Positions 36,701-45,046 are shown, counted from the first letter of the stretch. The stretch: DNA of 64,000 nt from Ornithinibacillus contaminans (GCF_001038425.2 NZ_LDPV02000034.1:124001-188000); one strand, 5' to 3'. Notes: generated by a model not told the origin, from the sequence alone. A program made the numbers and translations.

Positions 36701-36976
36701 AATCATGTCAATCTAAATATGTTTATTGAAGCATATAAAAAAGTTGGGAAGTATATCATGTTTCCTAGTTCGATTAATGAAAATAAAACTTTATCTATGA
36801 ATAAGGAATTAAATATTTTAAAGAACGAAATTGAAATAAAAAATGCGTGGGAGATAGATGAGGAAAGTTATCTTTCTCTAGCAATATTACCTACCGATGA
36901 ACCTGTAATTCCAGCGGTTGTAAAAGATGCACCAGTATTAAAGGTTATTGACAGAATAAAAGGGTTTCAAAGGTAA
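33728..36976 (+). CDS. Large protein with N-terminal restriction-endonuclease-like domain and helical repeats
   Basis: The 1082-residue cytoplasmic protein has an N-terminal domain (about 45-190) with 'GPTGGGDSKVDTETYPV' (D75, D79) followed by 'WAFAISAKKDW' (K113/K114). This layout fits a PD-(D/E)xK/Mrr-like nuclease core. Residues about 230-600 are helical with TPR-like character. The C-terminus (about 850-1080) is a separate alpha/beta part. No NTPase motif is visible. Length and layout resemble large anti-phage effectors and sensors; function is inference. GAGGAGG lies six bases before ATG 33728; the ATG at 33710 lies upstream of that site and is rejected. Confidence 0.6.
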   Translation: MKTPYDFYKNLYPEQFSDSKSITKIDLNKEMFDYYLETLTSRSQEKEFENFCRKIAEKEICPNLIIQTGPTGGGDSKVDTETYPVSDDIALSWYSGVGREASKERWAFAISAKKDWRSKVKSDVKKIVETGRGYSVIYFMSNQFISDKKRAVTEDELREKYEVNIRILDKMWLLEKVFSGKYEKIAVESFNISDRFRETDEVGSRDYAKRRRLDEVEEQIKEDIENGNYHILSEKALEAAIISRELELPNIETSGRFERAQNITNKYGTHVQKKECFYQWAWTMYWWYMDFDDFYLRYCNFESLVVGGSNVFDLERLTNLWMNLFSIAKDGKYNFNFEEHTTVLQKEYQRIISDVTRPNAAIQAKANYINVKLFMGGDIDQIVDEFIEVLERGKESLDFNFLTIKRIVTELPIYQEAKNYDTLFEHLVSISVKRKSEIEAARLLIIRSEQLMKDKPYTAIRYLGRAIVKIVKDESKKELTRALLLMGQLFESVDLNWAARGYYLNAFHLSINEYFNLGQVNPALIGSLNSIKFIELKLGRLIHSTEFYKLEQIAINLYLSNNPESELKDIVEQEYNYDFILGIQIFRTDFNDLNKLSYFPNYLEEWGLEFSSIAIKYCLGHVDEEFSNSFDNNTEAMEDFITKWYNQPARLQLVGQPWYGTQNSYWLSSKIIGCKINIISDIQFPCIEVGESLLGSIEGFLSTGTVDKIHSFIPEIKINIKFIEQDEFTLEINKDKDSIKPEFFITCSSYPEVNTPEVQVKVKEFIKDVTIQLMVELVNLNSFDNAVKEMLEQDSALDRAINFTGSSSIVFEYFSKKTPTVTSVVEKNDSEFALERKQPIYIVDTLINEEKEENNDSMDVKYEKPSEEEFNIENTKQSDIETLDIINIPLWDKSKWKGVYFTGESTPLPVFSPMFSYGKAGKEIFREWIEKVGNIDTENNIRVGIVKGVNRNKPYDYRVVFTANENIIRKNNITSNNLIMSPARIITMEPSNHVNLNMFIEAYKKVGKYIMFPSSINENKTLSMNKELNILKNEIEIKNAWEIDEESYLSLAILPTDEPVIPAVVKDAPVLKVIDRIKGFQR

Positions 36977-37165
36977 TCTTAATGATTTATGTCTGAATAA
37001 TATGAAAAGGGTAGTTGCTTGAAATTTATTTACGTTTAATAATTTGTTTGAATACTAGCAAGTACCTTCAAAATCTTTTGTTACTATGGTTATGGTTTAT
37101 AACAAAACGTTAAATGAAAAAATGCATGCCATAATATTCAATAATTAGAACATGGAGGGTTTATC

Positions 37166-38002
37166 ATGCAAGGAGCTTCTTTAACGGATGAAATTGCTAT
37201 ATCACTTTCACAATTAATTGACGATTCGCAAGCAACAAATAGAAGAGACCCAAGTCATTCAGATCTGGATTTCATAGTACAAAAGGCAGAACTTTGGGAT
37301 GTAGATCCTAAGAATCAAGGTCGGAATGTTGGAAAAGCTAAAAGGATTAGAGCCATTCTTTATTGGTCATTAGAGAACGATATAAAAAAAGGAGAGAAAC
37401 TTGTAAAAAGTGTTATCTCAGTAGTGAAGGCTTCGGGAGGATTTAGAGAAAATTCCATAAATTATACTGGACGTGAGCAGATAGAAAATTTGATGCAGGC
37501 TTTTAAATCTACTGGTTACATTTTGACGATAGATGGAGAGATTCAACCAGTAATTTTGGACAACCTTTCTGAAAAAGAAATGAGTGAGGCCCTGCATACC
37601 TATATTCGTCGTGCTAAACAAGGTATTGAAGATGCAGCCTTAGTAGCTGGAACAGGGAAAGACTTAATGGAAGCAGTAGCCGCCTATATAATCCTCAAAA
37701 AGATGGGAAGTTACCCGACGCAAGCCAACTTTCCTACCTTGCTTGGACAAGCGTTTATGATGGTTGGGTCGGCTACCCCACATGACAAAATAGACAGTAA
37801 TTTACCTGAACCAGCCATAAAAAGATTTGAAAGAGCCTTATATGAACTTGCATGTTCAATAAATAAATTGAGAAACAAAGAAGGAACAGGACATGGTAGG
37901 CCATTCTTATCAATCCTAACTAAGGAAGAGGCACTTTCTGCTATAGAAAGTATTGGTTTGGTAGCGGAATATCTTTTAAATAAATTGGAGTTAAATAGTT
38001 AA
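37166..38002 (+). CDS. Abortive infection family protein (Abi_C, HEPN-like)
   Basis: The 278-residue protein has an N-terminal helical part ('LTDEIAISLSQLIDDSQATNRRDPSHSDLDFIV'), a middle domain with 'INYTGREQIENLMQAF' and 'LDNLSEKEMSEALHTYI', and the Abi_C C-terminus 'LYELACSINKLRNKEGTGHGRP'. R-x6-H within 'RNKEGTGH' fits the HEPN RNase motif. Members abort phage infection, probably by RNA cleavage; for this copy that is inference. GGAGGG precedes the ATG. It lies 190 bases after the nuclease-like gene on the same strand. Confidence 0.75.
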   Translation: MQGASLTDEIAISLSQLIDDSQATNRRDPSHSDLDFIVQKAELWDVDPKNQGRNVGKAKRIRAILYWSLENDIKKGEKLVKSVISVVKASGGFRENSINYTGREQIENLMQAFKSTGYILTIDGEIQPVILDNLSEKEMSEALHTYIRRAKQGIEDAALVAGTGKDLMEAVAAYIILKKMGSYPTQANFPTLLGQAFMMVGSATPHDKIDSNLPEPAIKRFERALYELACSINKLRNKEGTGHGRPFLSILTKEEALSAIESIGLVAEYLLNKLELNS

Positions 38003-38099
38003 ATAGTTTTTAGGTATAACCAGTTGTTATCAACTTGCAGAGAGATGGTATTATGTTTCGCACGCAGCGGCAACTCTAATCAACTTAGTCATAATAAAA

Positions 38100-38119
38100 A
38101 GCGGGTATAATCACCCGCT
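38100..38119 (-). terminator. Terminator of the lost T-box-controlled gene
   Basis: AGCGGGT (38100-38106) pairs with ACCCGCT (38113-38119). On the minus strand TTTTTATTATG follows, so it ends leftward transcription from the T-box promoter. Confidence 0.75.
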
Positions 38120-38196
38120 TCTAGTTGTAAATTCTATAACAATATGGTCTAAATTATCTTCTTTAATTAAAAAATTTTGTGGTTTTATGACACATG
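38111..38196 (-). pseudogene. 3' coding stub fused to the T-box leader
   Basis: Directly after the T-box sequence, a minus-strand frame reads 'CVIKPQNFLIKEDNLDH' then 'IVIEFTTRSG' and stops inside the terminator stem. It has no start codon near a ribosome site. It could be the last 28 codons of the gene the T-box once controlled, joined by deletion. Family not recognised; a chance open frame is possible. Confidence 0.3.
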
Positions 38197-38366
38197 CCCC
38201 GCGGTGCCACCCTAATTATCCTGCTTTAACAGGATCACTTTATTCTTAACTAATTAGCTCCAAAGTCCAATTCCTATCTACCATGATGCTTGTTTTCACC
38301 AACCACAAGCTCTCTAAAATCAGTGGGCAAACAGTACTACGCCTTTTTCATTGCTTCATATTGAGT
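38197..38366 (-). ncRNA. Orphan T-box riboswitch leader
   Basis: The minus strand contains the T-box core AGGGTGGCACCGCGG (within 38199-38217). Stem I elements lie upstream: AGAGAGC with GGTTGGTGAAAACAAGC, then GAATTGGAC and GGAGC. These are the conserved parts of tRNA-sensing T-box leaders of aminoacyl-tRNA synthetase, biosynthesis or transport genes. The specifier cannot be fixed by eye; TGG in 'GAATTGGA' is one candidate. No complete gene follows, only about 90 bases and a terminator, next to the right edge of the accessory block. Confidence 0.85.
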
Positions 38367-38373
38367 TTTTATT

Positions 38374-38402
38374 ATTATATATAGTACTTTTGGGAAATGC
38401 AA
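38374..38402 (-). promoter_or_regulatory. Promoter of the orphan T-box leader
   Basis: Minus strand: -35 TTGCAT (38397-38402), 17 bases, perfect -10 TATAAT (38374-38379). The start would fall near 38366. Confidence 0.75.
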
Positions 38403-38541
38403 GTAGAAAAATTTAAAAACACTCTATAGAATCTACTCGTTATTATTGCTGTTTCCTTCCATTTTAATAATGCCTCATCTGAATTTATATAATAACCGAA
38501 ACACATACTATAAGAAATTCACAAGAAGGGAAGAAATACAT

Positions 38542-40020
38542 ATGTTTGAAAATCCGATTATTATCGATGCGATTATAAATGGGGAGAAATATAAGACGGA
38601 GAAACAAGAACCACGTGAAAATCCAACACATCCTGATGAGATAGTTGGTTATGCACCAGTAAATACTCTTGAAGATACAGTTAAGGCAATTGATGTAGCA
38701 TACGATACCTTTACTACTTGGAGAACATCACCAATGGATGAAAGGATAGAAAGGATGAGAAAGGCAATCCAAAAAATAAAGGAACAAACATCTGAAATTG
38801 CTGCAATATTATCGCGAGAACATGGTAAAGCGCTCTATGATTCGGAAGGAGAAATTGCCGTTTCCTTAATGTGGATGGAATATGCTTGTGATCATGTAAA
38901 GGAAGTTTTAAAGAATGATGTCCAAGAACATGATAATGGGAAAACGATTATTGCAAAAGATGCTATAGGTGTGGTATCCGCTATCTCACCTTGGAATTAT
39001 CCGATCTCACTTTCAACTATTAAGGTTGCACCAGCAATATTAGCTGGGAATACCATGGTTTTAAAACCGAGTCCTCTTGCTCCGCTAGCTGTCAGTAAAG
39101 TAACCGAAATTATTGCAAATGAATTTCCACCGGGAGTGTTAAATCTTGTTCATGGGGAAGCTGATGTTGGAGTAGAATTAACTTCCAATCCAAAAGTTGC
39201 AAAAATAGCCTTTACAGGTGGGACTGAAACCGCAAAACATATTATGAAAGCAGCAGCAGATACTATCAAACATATGACATTAGAATTAGGTGGAAATGAT
39301 GCTGCTATTGTGTTGAATGATTTTGATGTAAATGATGAAAGGGCAATGAGACGATTAGTGATTTCTAATTTCCTAACAGCCGGGCAAATTTGTATGATAG
39401 CAAAAAGAATATACGTAGATAAATCGATCTATGAACGGTTTGTGGAAAAATATATTGAGGCAGCTAATAAGTGGATAAGAGTTGGTGACCCATTTGATAA
39501 GAACGTTACGATTGGTCCGGTAAATAATCAAAAGCAATTAACGTTTGTTCAAAGTCTAATTGATGATGCAGAAAGTAAGGGAGCAAAGGTTATTAAATTA
39601 GGCAAAATTCTAGATCAGAATCTGTATGAGGAAGGCTACTTTATGCAACCAACTGTTGTCTTAGGAGCAAATCAGGATGACCCAATTGTAGTGGAAGAAC
39701 AATTTGGCCCAACGGTTCCTATTTTACCTTTTGATGATGACGAACATGCCATTCATCTTGCTAATGATAGTATCTATGGGTTAACAAGTTCAGTATGGGG
39801 AAAAGAAGACCATGCCTTAAAAGTCGCTAGACGGATACAGGCAGGTACAACGATGATTAATACTGCTGCCATTCAGGGACTTGATGTACGGTTCCCGTTT
39901 GGTGGTGTGAAACAGTCAGGCATGGGACGTGAGTATGGCAAGGAAGGACTTCTTGCTTACACAGATACACATGTTATAAACTTACCGAAAGAGTTGGATT
40001 TACCGTATATACCTGAGTAA
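38542..40020 (+). CDS. NAD(P)-dependent aldehyde dehydrogenase (succinate-semialdehyde type)
   Basis: The 492-residue enzyme of the ALDH superfamily has N152 ('ISPWNYP'), E248 ('LELGGND') and the nucleophile C284 ('GQICMIAKRIYV'), plus 'AFTGGTETAKHI' in the cofactor fold and 'EQFGPTVPI'. Overall features suit GabD-like or medium-chain aldehyde oxidation, but exact substrate is open. ATG 38542 has AGAAGGGAAG upstream; an in-frame ATT-rich extension to 38446 is rejected. It stands alone beside the T-box relic. Confidence 0.85.
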   Translation: MFENPIIIDAIINGEKYKTEKQEPRENPTHPDEIVGYAPVNTLEDTVKAIDVAYDTFTTWRTSPMDERIERMRKAIQKIKEQTSEIAAILSREHGKALYDSEGEIAVSLMWMEYACDHVKEVLKNDVQEHDNGKTIIAKDAIGVVSAISPWNYPISLSTIKVAPAILAGNTMVLKPSPLAPLAVSKVTEIIANEFPPGVLNLVHGEADVGVELTSNPKVAKIAFTGGTETAKHIMKAAADTIKHMTLELGGNDAAIVLNDFDVNDERAMRRLVISNFLTAGQICMIAKRIYVDKSIYERFVEKYIEAANKWIRVGDPFDKNVTIGPVNNQKQLTFVQSLIDDAESKGAKVIKLGKILDQNLYEEGYFMQPTVVLGANQDDPIVVEEQFGPTVPILPFDDDEHAIHLANDSIYGLTSSVWGKEDHALKVARRIQAGTTMINTAAIQGLDVRFPFGGVKQSGMGREYGKEGLLAYTDTHVINLPKELDLPYIPE

Positions 40021-40135
40021 ATATAACGTTGATTTAGAAAAAGTTGATATCATTAACAGCGATCATATCTCCTTCAACAACAGAAAAGATGGTAAAATAA
40101 TATCAATTCAAGTTGTTTGGAAGGAGCGTAGGAGC

Positions 40136-41080
40136 ATGAAACTATTAATCCTAGGCGCTGGCGCAATGGGGAGTTTGTTTGCGGGTAAATTAAAGCAAAA
40201 CGGTGTGGACGTGACGATATATAATCGGTCAAATAATCATGTGGAAAAAATCCAGAGTGACGGTTTAAAGATAATTGATAAAGAGGGAGTTGGTTCGACA
40301 GTTCAACTTCCTGTCCTAACGGATCCTGTGCAGGTAGTGGATACATATGACCTGATTCTCGTATTCGTTAAAACGTTTGCGACAGAGAACGTTTTAGATA
40401 AAGTATTACCATATATAACGAAAGAAACGCCGATTTTAACCTTGCAAAATGGGATTGGAAATATGGAGAAGATTAGCAAGCTGGCACCAGAGCATGAAGT
40501 GTTGGTGGGTGGAACATGGGCTGGAGCAAGTGTGGCTGAACCAGGGACGATATTGCATCGTGCATGGGGGAGCACATTTATTGGTGCACCATTAGCCAAT
40601 GAGCGTAAGAATGATCTGCTCATGAAGATAGCATCGACCTTCACGAAAAGTGGACTAGAAACGGAAGTAGCTGCAAATGTTCAATCTATCATCTGGAGTA
40701 AACTGCTTGTCAATATTGCCTTCAACGGTTTAACAGCAATAACTAGATTAAAGAATGGCGATGCGATCCGTACGCAAGAAGGTAAAATGATAGTGGAGAA
40801 ACTAGTGGACGAGACTGTTGAGATTGCTGCTAAAAAAGCAATACCATTGTTGTTTGAAAATCCCTACGCAGAATGTATTCGACTCGGTGAAACAGACATA
40901 GCTATGAATACCTCCTCGATGTTAGCTGATATTCTTCATAAACGAAAAACAGAAATCGAAGCGATTAATGGGGCTATTGTGGAAGAAGGAAGGAAGTATG
41001 GCATCAATACCCCGTATAATGAAATGATTGTTAATGTAATTAAAGTCATCGAGGAAAGTTATAGGAATATGGTAGAATGA
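40136..41080 (+). CDS. panE: 2-dehydropantoate 2-reductase
   Basis: The 314-residue enzyme reduces ketopantoate to pantoate with NADPH. The Rossmann loop 'ILGAGAMGSLFAGKL' opens the protein. 'VKTFATENVLDKVLP', 'TLQNGIGNMEKI', 'SKLLVNIAFNGLTAIT' and 'SSMLADILHKRKTEIEAINGAIVEEG' are the family's active-site and dimer segments. GGAAGGAGCG precedes the ATG. It converges on panBCD, so the whole pantoate/pantothenate branch is here. Confidence 0.92.
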   Translation: MKLLILGAGAMGSLFAGKLKQNGVDVTIYNRSNNHVEKIQSDGLKIIDKEGVGSTVQLPVLTDPVQVVDTYDLILVFVKTFATENVLDKVLPYITKETPILTLQNGIGNMEKISKLAPEHEVLVGGTWAGASVAEPGTILHRAWGSTFIGAPLANERKNDLLMKIASTFTKSGLETEVAANVQSIIWSKLLVNIAFNGLTAITRLKNGDAIRTQEGKMIVEKLVDETVEIAAKKAIPLLFENPYAECIRLGETDIAMNTSSMLADILHKRKTEIEAINGAIVEEGRKYGINTPYNEMIVNVIKVIEESYRNMVE

Positions 41081-41085
41081 TCAAA

Positions 41086-41117
41086 AAAAGTCTGACCCGC
41101 ATTGGGATCAGACTTTT
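41086..41117. terminator. Bidirectional terminator between panE and panD
   Basis: AAAGTCTGA (41087-41095) pairs with TCAGACTTT (41108-41116), with A and T runs outside on both sides. Confidence 0.85.
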
Positions 41118-41121
41118 GCTT

Positions 41122-41511
41122 TTATAATTCAACGACAGTCAATGGTGGCTCTTGTTCAAGTAGTTCGGTTACTTCATTTTTTTCATTCATAAGAGCTACG
41201 ATTGGTTTATAAGATTCAAGCTCAGCTTCTGCTACTAACGCATAGGACACGATGATAACAATATCGTCCTTTTGCACAAGTCTTGCAGCAGCTCCATTTA
41301 AACAAATTACACCTGAACCTCTTTCACCCGGAATCACGTATGTCTCCAGCCGAGCACCATTGTTGTTATTAACAATTTGCACCTTTTCATGGGCAAGAAT
41401 ATTGACTTGATCTAGGATGTCTTGATCAATCGTGATACTGCCAACATAATTAAGGTTTGCTTCTGTCACACGTGCACGATGAATTTTACTTTTCATCATT
41501 GTACGGAACAT
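41122..41511 (-). CDS. panD: Aspartate 1-decarboxylase
   Basis: The 129-residue pyruvoyl enzyme makes beta-alanine for pantothenate. The self-cleavage site Gly24-Ser25 is in '[11 protein letters not shown]', with '[15 protein letters not shown]' and '[14 protein letters not shown]' as in Bacillus PanD. The C-terminal tail ('[13 protein letters not shown]') is usual for Bacilli. Last gene of panBCD, 12 bases after panC. Confidence 0.95.
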   Translation of the reverse strand: MFRTMMKSKIHRARVTEANLNYVGSITIDQDILDQVNILAHEKVQIVNNNNGARLETYVIPGERGSGVICLNGAAARLVQKDDIVIIVSYALVAEAELESYKPIVALMNEKNEVTELLEQEPPLTVVEL

Positions 41512-41523
41512 GGTAGTTTCCTC

Positions 41524-42396
41524 CTAATTGTAACGGGTAATCAAGCTCCCGTTTTCATCTAGTAGTAGATTGTCAATCAGTCTAGCATGTTCAAAGAAAA
41601 CTGCTGTTGCTAGTATGATTGGTTGATCCACACTGGTTACTTGTTCGAGTGATGGGTAGCTTAATAATTCTACATAATCAATTCTACCAGAAATATTTAG
41701 TTCAATCGTTTTCGTCACTTCATCGATAATTCGCTGTGGGTCGCGTTCACCACTTAAGAGAAGTTGCTTTCCTGCTTGTAAGCCTTTGGATAACGAGACA
41801 GCTTCTTTCCTTTCTGTCTCAGATAAATAGACATTACGGCTACTTTTCGCTAATCCGTCCGCTTCTCTAACCGTTGGTAATCCAACTAACGCAATAGGAA
41901 AATTAAGATCTTGTATAAGAGCATCAATCACGGCTACCTGTTGTGCATCCTTCAAACCAAAATAAGCTTTAGTTGGCTGAATCAGATGGAATAGCTTTGT
42001 AACCACGGTAAGGACACCATCAAAATGACCAGGACGAGAACGACCACATAGCACATCAACTCTTCTTGTTATTCCCATTTGGATAATCATAGGTTGAGGA
42101 TACATTTCTTCAGCCGTTGGCATAAATAATACATCAATACCGACTTCCTCGGCAAGCTGTGTATCTTTTTGCTCATTTCTAGGGTATTTTTCAAAGTCCT
42201 CATTTGGTCCGAACTGCAAGGGGTTGACGAAAATGCTAGCAACAACGATATCGTTTTCTTGTTTTGCTGCTCGCATTAATTGTAGATGTCCGTCATGTAG
42301 AAAGCCCATGGTAGCAACGAATCCTATTTGTTTATTTTGTGCCTTATAATCTTGGATAACTTTTTTAATCGCATCTATTGTACGAATAACCTTCAT
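41524..42396 (-). CDS. panC: Pantothenate synthetase
   Basis: The 290-residue ATP-dependent ligase joins pantoate and beta-alanine. Seen are 'ATMGFLHDGHLQLM' (nucleotidyl-transfer HxGH motif), 'VNPLQFGPNEDFEKYPR', 'DVLCGRSRPGHFDGV' and the 'KSSRNVYLS' loop. GGCGGAG precedes the ATG. Middle gene of panBCD, 13 bases after panB. Confidence 0.95.
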   Translation of the reverse strand: MKVIRTIDAIKKVIQDYKAQNKQIGFVATMGFLHDGHLQLMRAAKQENDIVVASIFVNPLQFGPNEDFEKYPRNEQKDTQLAEEVGIDVLFMPTAEEMYPQPMIIQMGITRRVDVLCGRSRPGHFDGVLTVVTKLFHLIQPTKAYFGLKDAQQVAVIDALIQDLNFPIALVGLPTVREADGLAKSSRNVYLSETERKEAVSLSKGLQAGKQLLLSGERDPQRIIDEVTKTIELNISGRIDYVELLSYPSLEQVTSVDQPIILATAVFFEHARLIDNLLLDENGSLITRYN

Positions 42397-42409
42397 TTAT
42401 TTCTCCGCC

Positions 42410-43240
42410 TTATTCTGATTTTGGTAGTATACCTATATTTTTCAAGAAAAAAGTGTGTGCTGCTTGCGGAAAACGGTTTTGTTTTACGTCCGTCATATAA
42501 CTTTGTAGGGCTTCTTTTCCTATTGCATTAAAATCAGCATAGGATTGCACAAATTTCGGTAAGCGGTCGACCCCATATTGCATGATATCATGATAAACGA
42601 GCACTTGCCCATCACATTCTGCACCTGCCCCAATACCTATAGTGGGAATTGGAATTGATTTCGTGATCAACTCCGCAAGCTCAGTTGGAACACATTCTAG
42701 CACGAGTGCAGCAGCACCATGGTCAGCGACCTTTTTGGCATCATCAAGTAGTTTTTTGGCTGTTGCCTCATCTTTGCCTTGGACTTTATAACCACCTAGC
42801 ACATTGACAGATTGTGGTGTTAGACCTAGATGTGCAACAACTGGTATCCCAGCATCAGTTAATCTTGTAATGAGTTGTAGTATTTCCTCCGTTGCGCCTT
42901 CGATTTTCAAGCTTTGTGCATTTGTTTCCTGGAAAATCTTAGCGGCAGTCCGTAACGAATCTTCTAAGGAAATATGATAGGACATAAAAGGCATATCCAC
43001 TACGGTGAATGTATTCGGAGCCCCGCGCTTTACTGCTTTTCCATGATGAATCATATCTTCTGATGTTACCTGAACAGTTGAATCATAGCCTAGAACAACC
43101 ATTCCTAATGAATCCCCAACAAGAATCATATCGACTCCTGCTTGCTCTGCTTGTTTTGCAGATGGGTAGTCATAGGCTGTAACCATGGAAATCTTGTCAC
43201 TATTTACTTTCATTTTCTTTAAATCTAGAACACTTATCAA
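42410..43240 (-). CDS. panB: 3-methyl-2-oxobutanoate hydroxymethyltransferase
   Basis: The 276-residue TIM-barrel enzyme makes ketopantoate with methylene-tetrahydrofolate. Family segments include '[19 protein letters not shown]', '[17 protein letters not shown]', 'LKIEGA', '[13 protein letters not shown]', and '[21 protein letters not shown]'. TTG start with GGGGAGGCG upstream. First gene of panBCD; its promoter must lie in the 43241-43500 gap, where I see no firm -35/-10 pair. Confidence 0.95.
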   Translation of the reverse strand: MISVLDLKKMKVNSDKISMVTAYDYPSAKQAEQAGVDMILVGDSLGMVVLGYDSTVQVTSEDMIHHGKAVKRGAPNTFTVVDMPFMSYHISLEDSLRTAAKIFQETNAQSLKIEGATEEILQLITRLTDAGIPVVAHLGLTPQSVNVLGGYKVQGKDEATAKKLLDDAKKVADHGAAALVLECVPTELAELITKSIPIPTIGIGAGAECDGQVLVYHDIMQYGVDRLPKFVQSYADFNAIGKEALQSYMTDVKQNRFPQAAHTFFLKNIGILPKSE

Positions 43241-43515
43241 AACGATTCGCCTCCCCAGTAAAGATAGTTGTATTGTATCAACATTAGTTAACCGATAACA
43301 TTATAAAACATTTAATTGAACTATATTATACAGGAAAATAGAGGAATAGATAAGCTGGAGGTGGGTAATTATTATGCAGGGGTAACGGTTCGACTAAATG
43401 GAAAGAAGGTTTCGTTTTACCATATTATCTACCAATGTTCTTTGGTATAATTTATCTAAAATAATTGGATACATAAACAGTAGCATTATCCAAATTAAAA
43501 AAGGAGGAACTTGTA

Positions 43516-43887
43516 TTGAAGGTATTCAACGAATTTTTAGCAAAAATAGATAATCCTGATCAACGGTATCGGATGGAAGAGGTATTAAGCTGGGTAAATA
43601 ATAATTTCCAAGGTTTAGAGCCGGTAATGAAATGGAATCAGCCAATGTTTACGGATCATGGCACATACATCATCGGCTTCAGTGCTGCAAAAAATCATTT
43701 TAGTGTCGCGCCAGAGAGGGTAACGATGGAACGTTATTTAGATGATATTGTAAATGCGGGCTATGACCATACAAAGGAATTAATACGAATCAAGTGGAGC
43801 GAACCAATAGATTATTCCCTATTAGGGAAGATAATAGAGTTTAACAGAATGGATAAGGCTGAATACACGAATTTCTGGCGGAAATAA
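43516..43887 (+). CDS. Frataxin-like iron chaperone (DUF1801, YdhG/Fra type)
   Basis: The 123-residue protein matches the YdhG family ('MKVFNEFLAKIDNPDQRYRMEEVLSWV', 'PVMKWNQPMFTDHGTYIIGFSAAKNHFSVAPE', 'IRIKWSEPIDYSLLGKIIEFN'). B. subtilis Fra/YdhG hands Fe(II) to Fe-S and haem assembly. It starts at a TTG after an ideal AAAGGAGGAA site. Single gene. Confidence 0.82.
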   Translation: MKVFNEFLAKIDNPDQRYRMEEVLSWVNNNFQGLEPVMKWNQPMFTDHGTYIIGFSAAKNHFSVAPERVTMERYLDDIVNAGYDHTKELIRIKWSEPIDYSLLGKIIEFNRMDKAEYTNFWRK

Positions 43888-44036
43888 GAAAAAAGTATTC
43901 TATTCGAAAAAAATTTCCATCTACCCTATTGCTATACAGTCTGGCAGGAGTTAACTTGTGATTGGATTTTCATGTATATTTCTTCGCTGAATGCCAAGAC
44001 TTAATACGGTAGTAAAAATAAATGAGGCGAGAGGGT

Positions 44037-44444
44037 ATGTATTTTTTTCGAGGAGATGTCCATAAATTATTCCTTAGTGTGAAAGATGCAAAGAATAGTC
44101 GGTCAATTAAGCAATTGAAGGAAGTGGAAGAGATTAAATCCTTCTATGAATCTCTTGATAGAACTACACTTCAATTATTATATTATCGGATGATTAAAGA
44201 ACAAAATGGGATGGGTGCTATTCCGATTTTTGTAACAGCAATCCCATGGTTATTATTTTTATTTTCTAGTAAGATACAGGATGTTTTGTTTCGTAATGGC
44301 AATTTAATTTGGGCGATTTTCGTGACATTGTATCTTATATTATTAACTGTTAGTGTAGTCTTTCATTTTCGAGAAAGGGCATGGGCAGCGTTTCATATTG
44401 AGGTAATCAATGATATTCTTCATGACCGAGTAAAATCAGAATAA
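44037..44444 (+). CDS. Two-helix membrane protein of unknown function
   Basis: The 135-residue protein has a soluble helical N-terminal third ('KDAKNSRSIKQLKEVEEIKSFYESLD'), two membrane helices (about 62-80 and 90-112) and a short C-terminal tail. Family not recognised. ATG 44037 is preferred because GAGG lies nine bases upstream; an ATG at 44022 has no ribosome site. A hairpin follows. Confidence 0.55.
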   Translation: MYFFRGDVHKLFLSVKDAKNSRSIKQLKEVEEIKSFYESLDRTTLQLLYYRMIKEQNGMGAIPIFVTAIPWLLFLFSSKIQDVLFRNGNLIWAIFVTLYLILLTVSVVFHFRERAWAAFHIEVINDILHDRVKSE

Positions 44445-44452
44445 GCGAGATT

Positions 44453-44486
44453 AGAAGTTCCAATGCAGAGTGGGCTTCTTTTTTTA
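44453..44486 (+). terminator. Terminator after 44037 gene
   Basis: AGAAG-TT-CCA (44453-44462) pairs with TGG-G-CTTCT, followed by a run of T. Confidence 0.7.
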
Positions 44487-44566
44487 TGGGTAAATACTAT
44501 GAAAATGATGAATATCTATGAAAATTTTGGAAAGAATGAAGCTATATTAGGAAATGGAGGTAGCCT

Positions 44567-45046
44567 ATGAGAAAAATAGAACTAACTTTTTTGTTACTGC
44601 TTACAGCATTTATGATTACAGCATGCGGTGATGCGGATGATTCAACTGCAAATCTCCCAACCGATACCGATTCAGAAAGTCAACCTGCCATGAATGCTGA
44701 CGATCTGGTAGAAAGAATGCAAGAGTTGGACTATACAGTGATAGATTTTGATGTGTTGTATGCCGATTCAGAGTTCGAAGGAGAGATTGCAAGTGATGGT
44801 GGATTAATTGAAGCCGAGCTGTATGACCCGACGAATGACATGAATGCACGTGGTCGTGCGGCTTTTGATGCTATGTTTCCATTTGCAAAGAGCTTAGAAG
44901 TGCATTATGACATGACAGACACAGAAGCAATCGCGGCATCACTTGAAACGTTTAACCTACCAGATAATTACTTGAAAGCAGTTCTTGAAGTCGAGTTCAA
45001 GGATGGAATGACAAAAACGTTTGAAGTGAAAAATCATGAAATGTAA
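44567..45046 (+). CDS. YusW-like lipoprotein
   Basis: The 159-residue secreted lipoprotein has a signal peptide with lipobox ITAC (Cys20) and an acidic linker. A single domain with 'YTVIDFDVLYADSEFEGEI' and 'FPFAKSLEVHYDMTDTEAIAASLETFNLP' follows, the pattern of the YusW-like family. The function of the family is unknown. GGAGGTAG precedes the ATG. It lies 38 bases before the predicted PQQ sugar dehydrogenase and may share a transcript. Confidence 0.65.
   Translation: MRKIELTFLLLLTAFMITACGDADDSTANLPTDTDSESQPAMNADDLVERMQELDYTVIDFDVLYADSEFEGEIASDGGLIEAELYDPTNDMNARGRAAFDAMFPFAKSLEVHYDMTDTEAIAASLETFNLPDNYLKAVLEVEFKDGMTKTFEVKNHEM

Noticed and set aside
23208-38002. CRISPR array
   Set aside because: No regularly spaced identical repeats of 24-40 bases with unique spacers; the 33.2 kb repeats are short and degenerate, and no cas gene is present.
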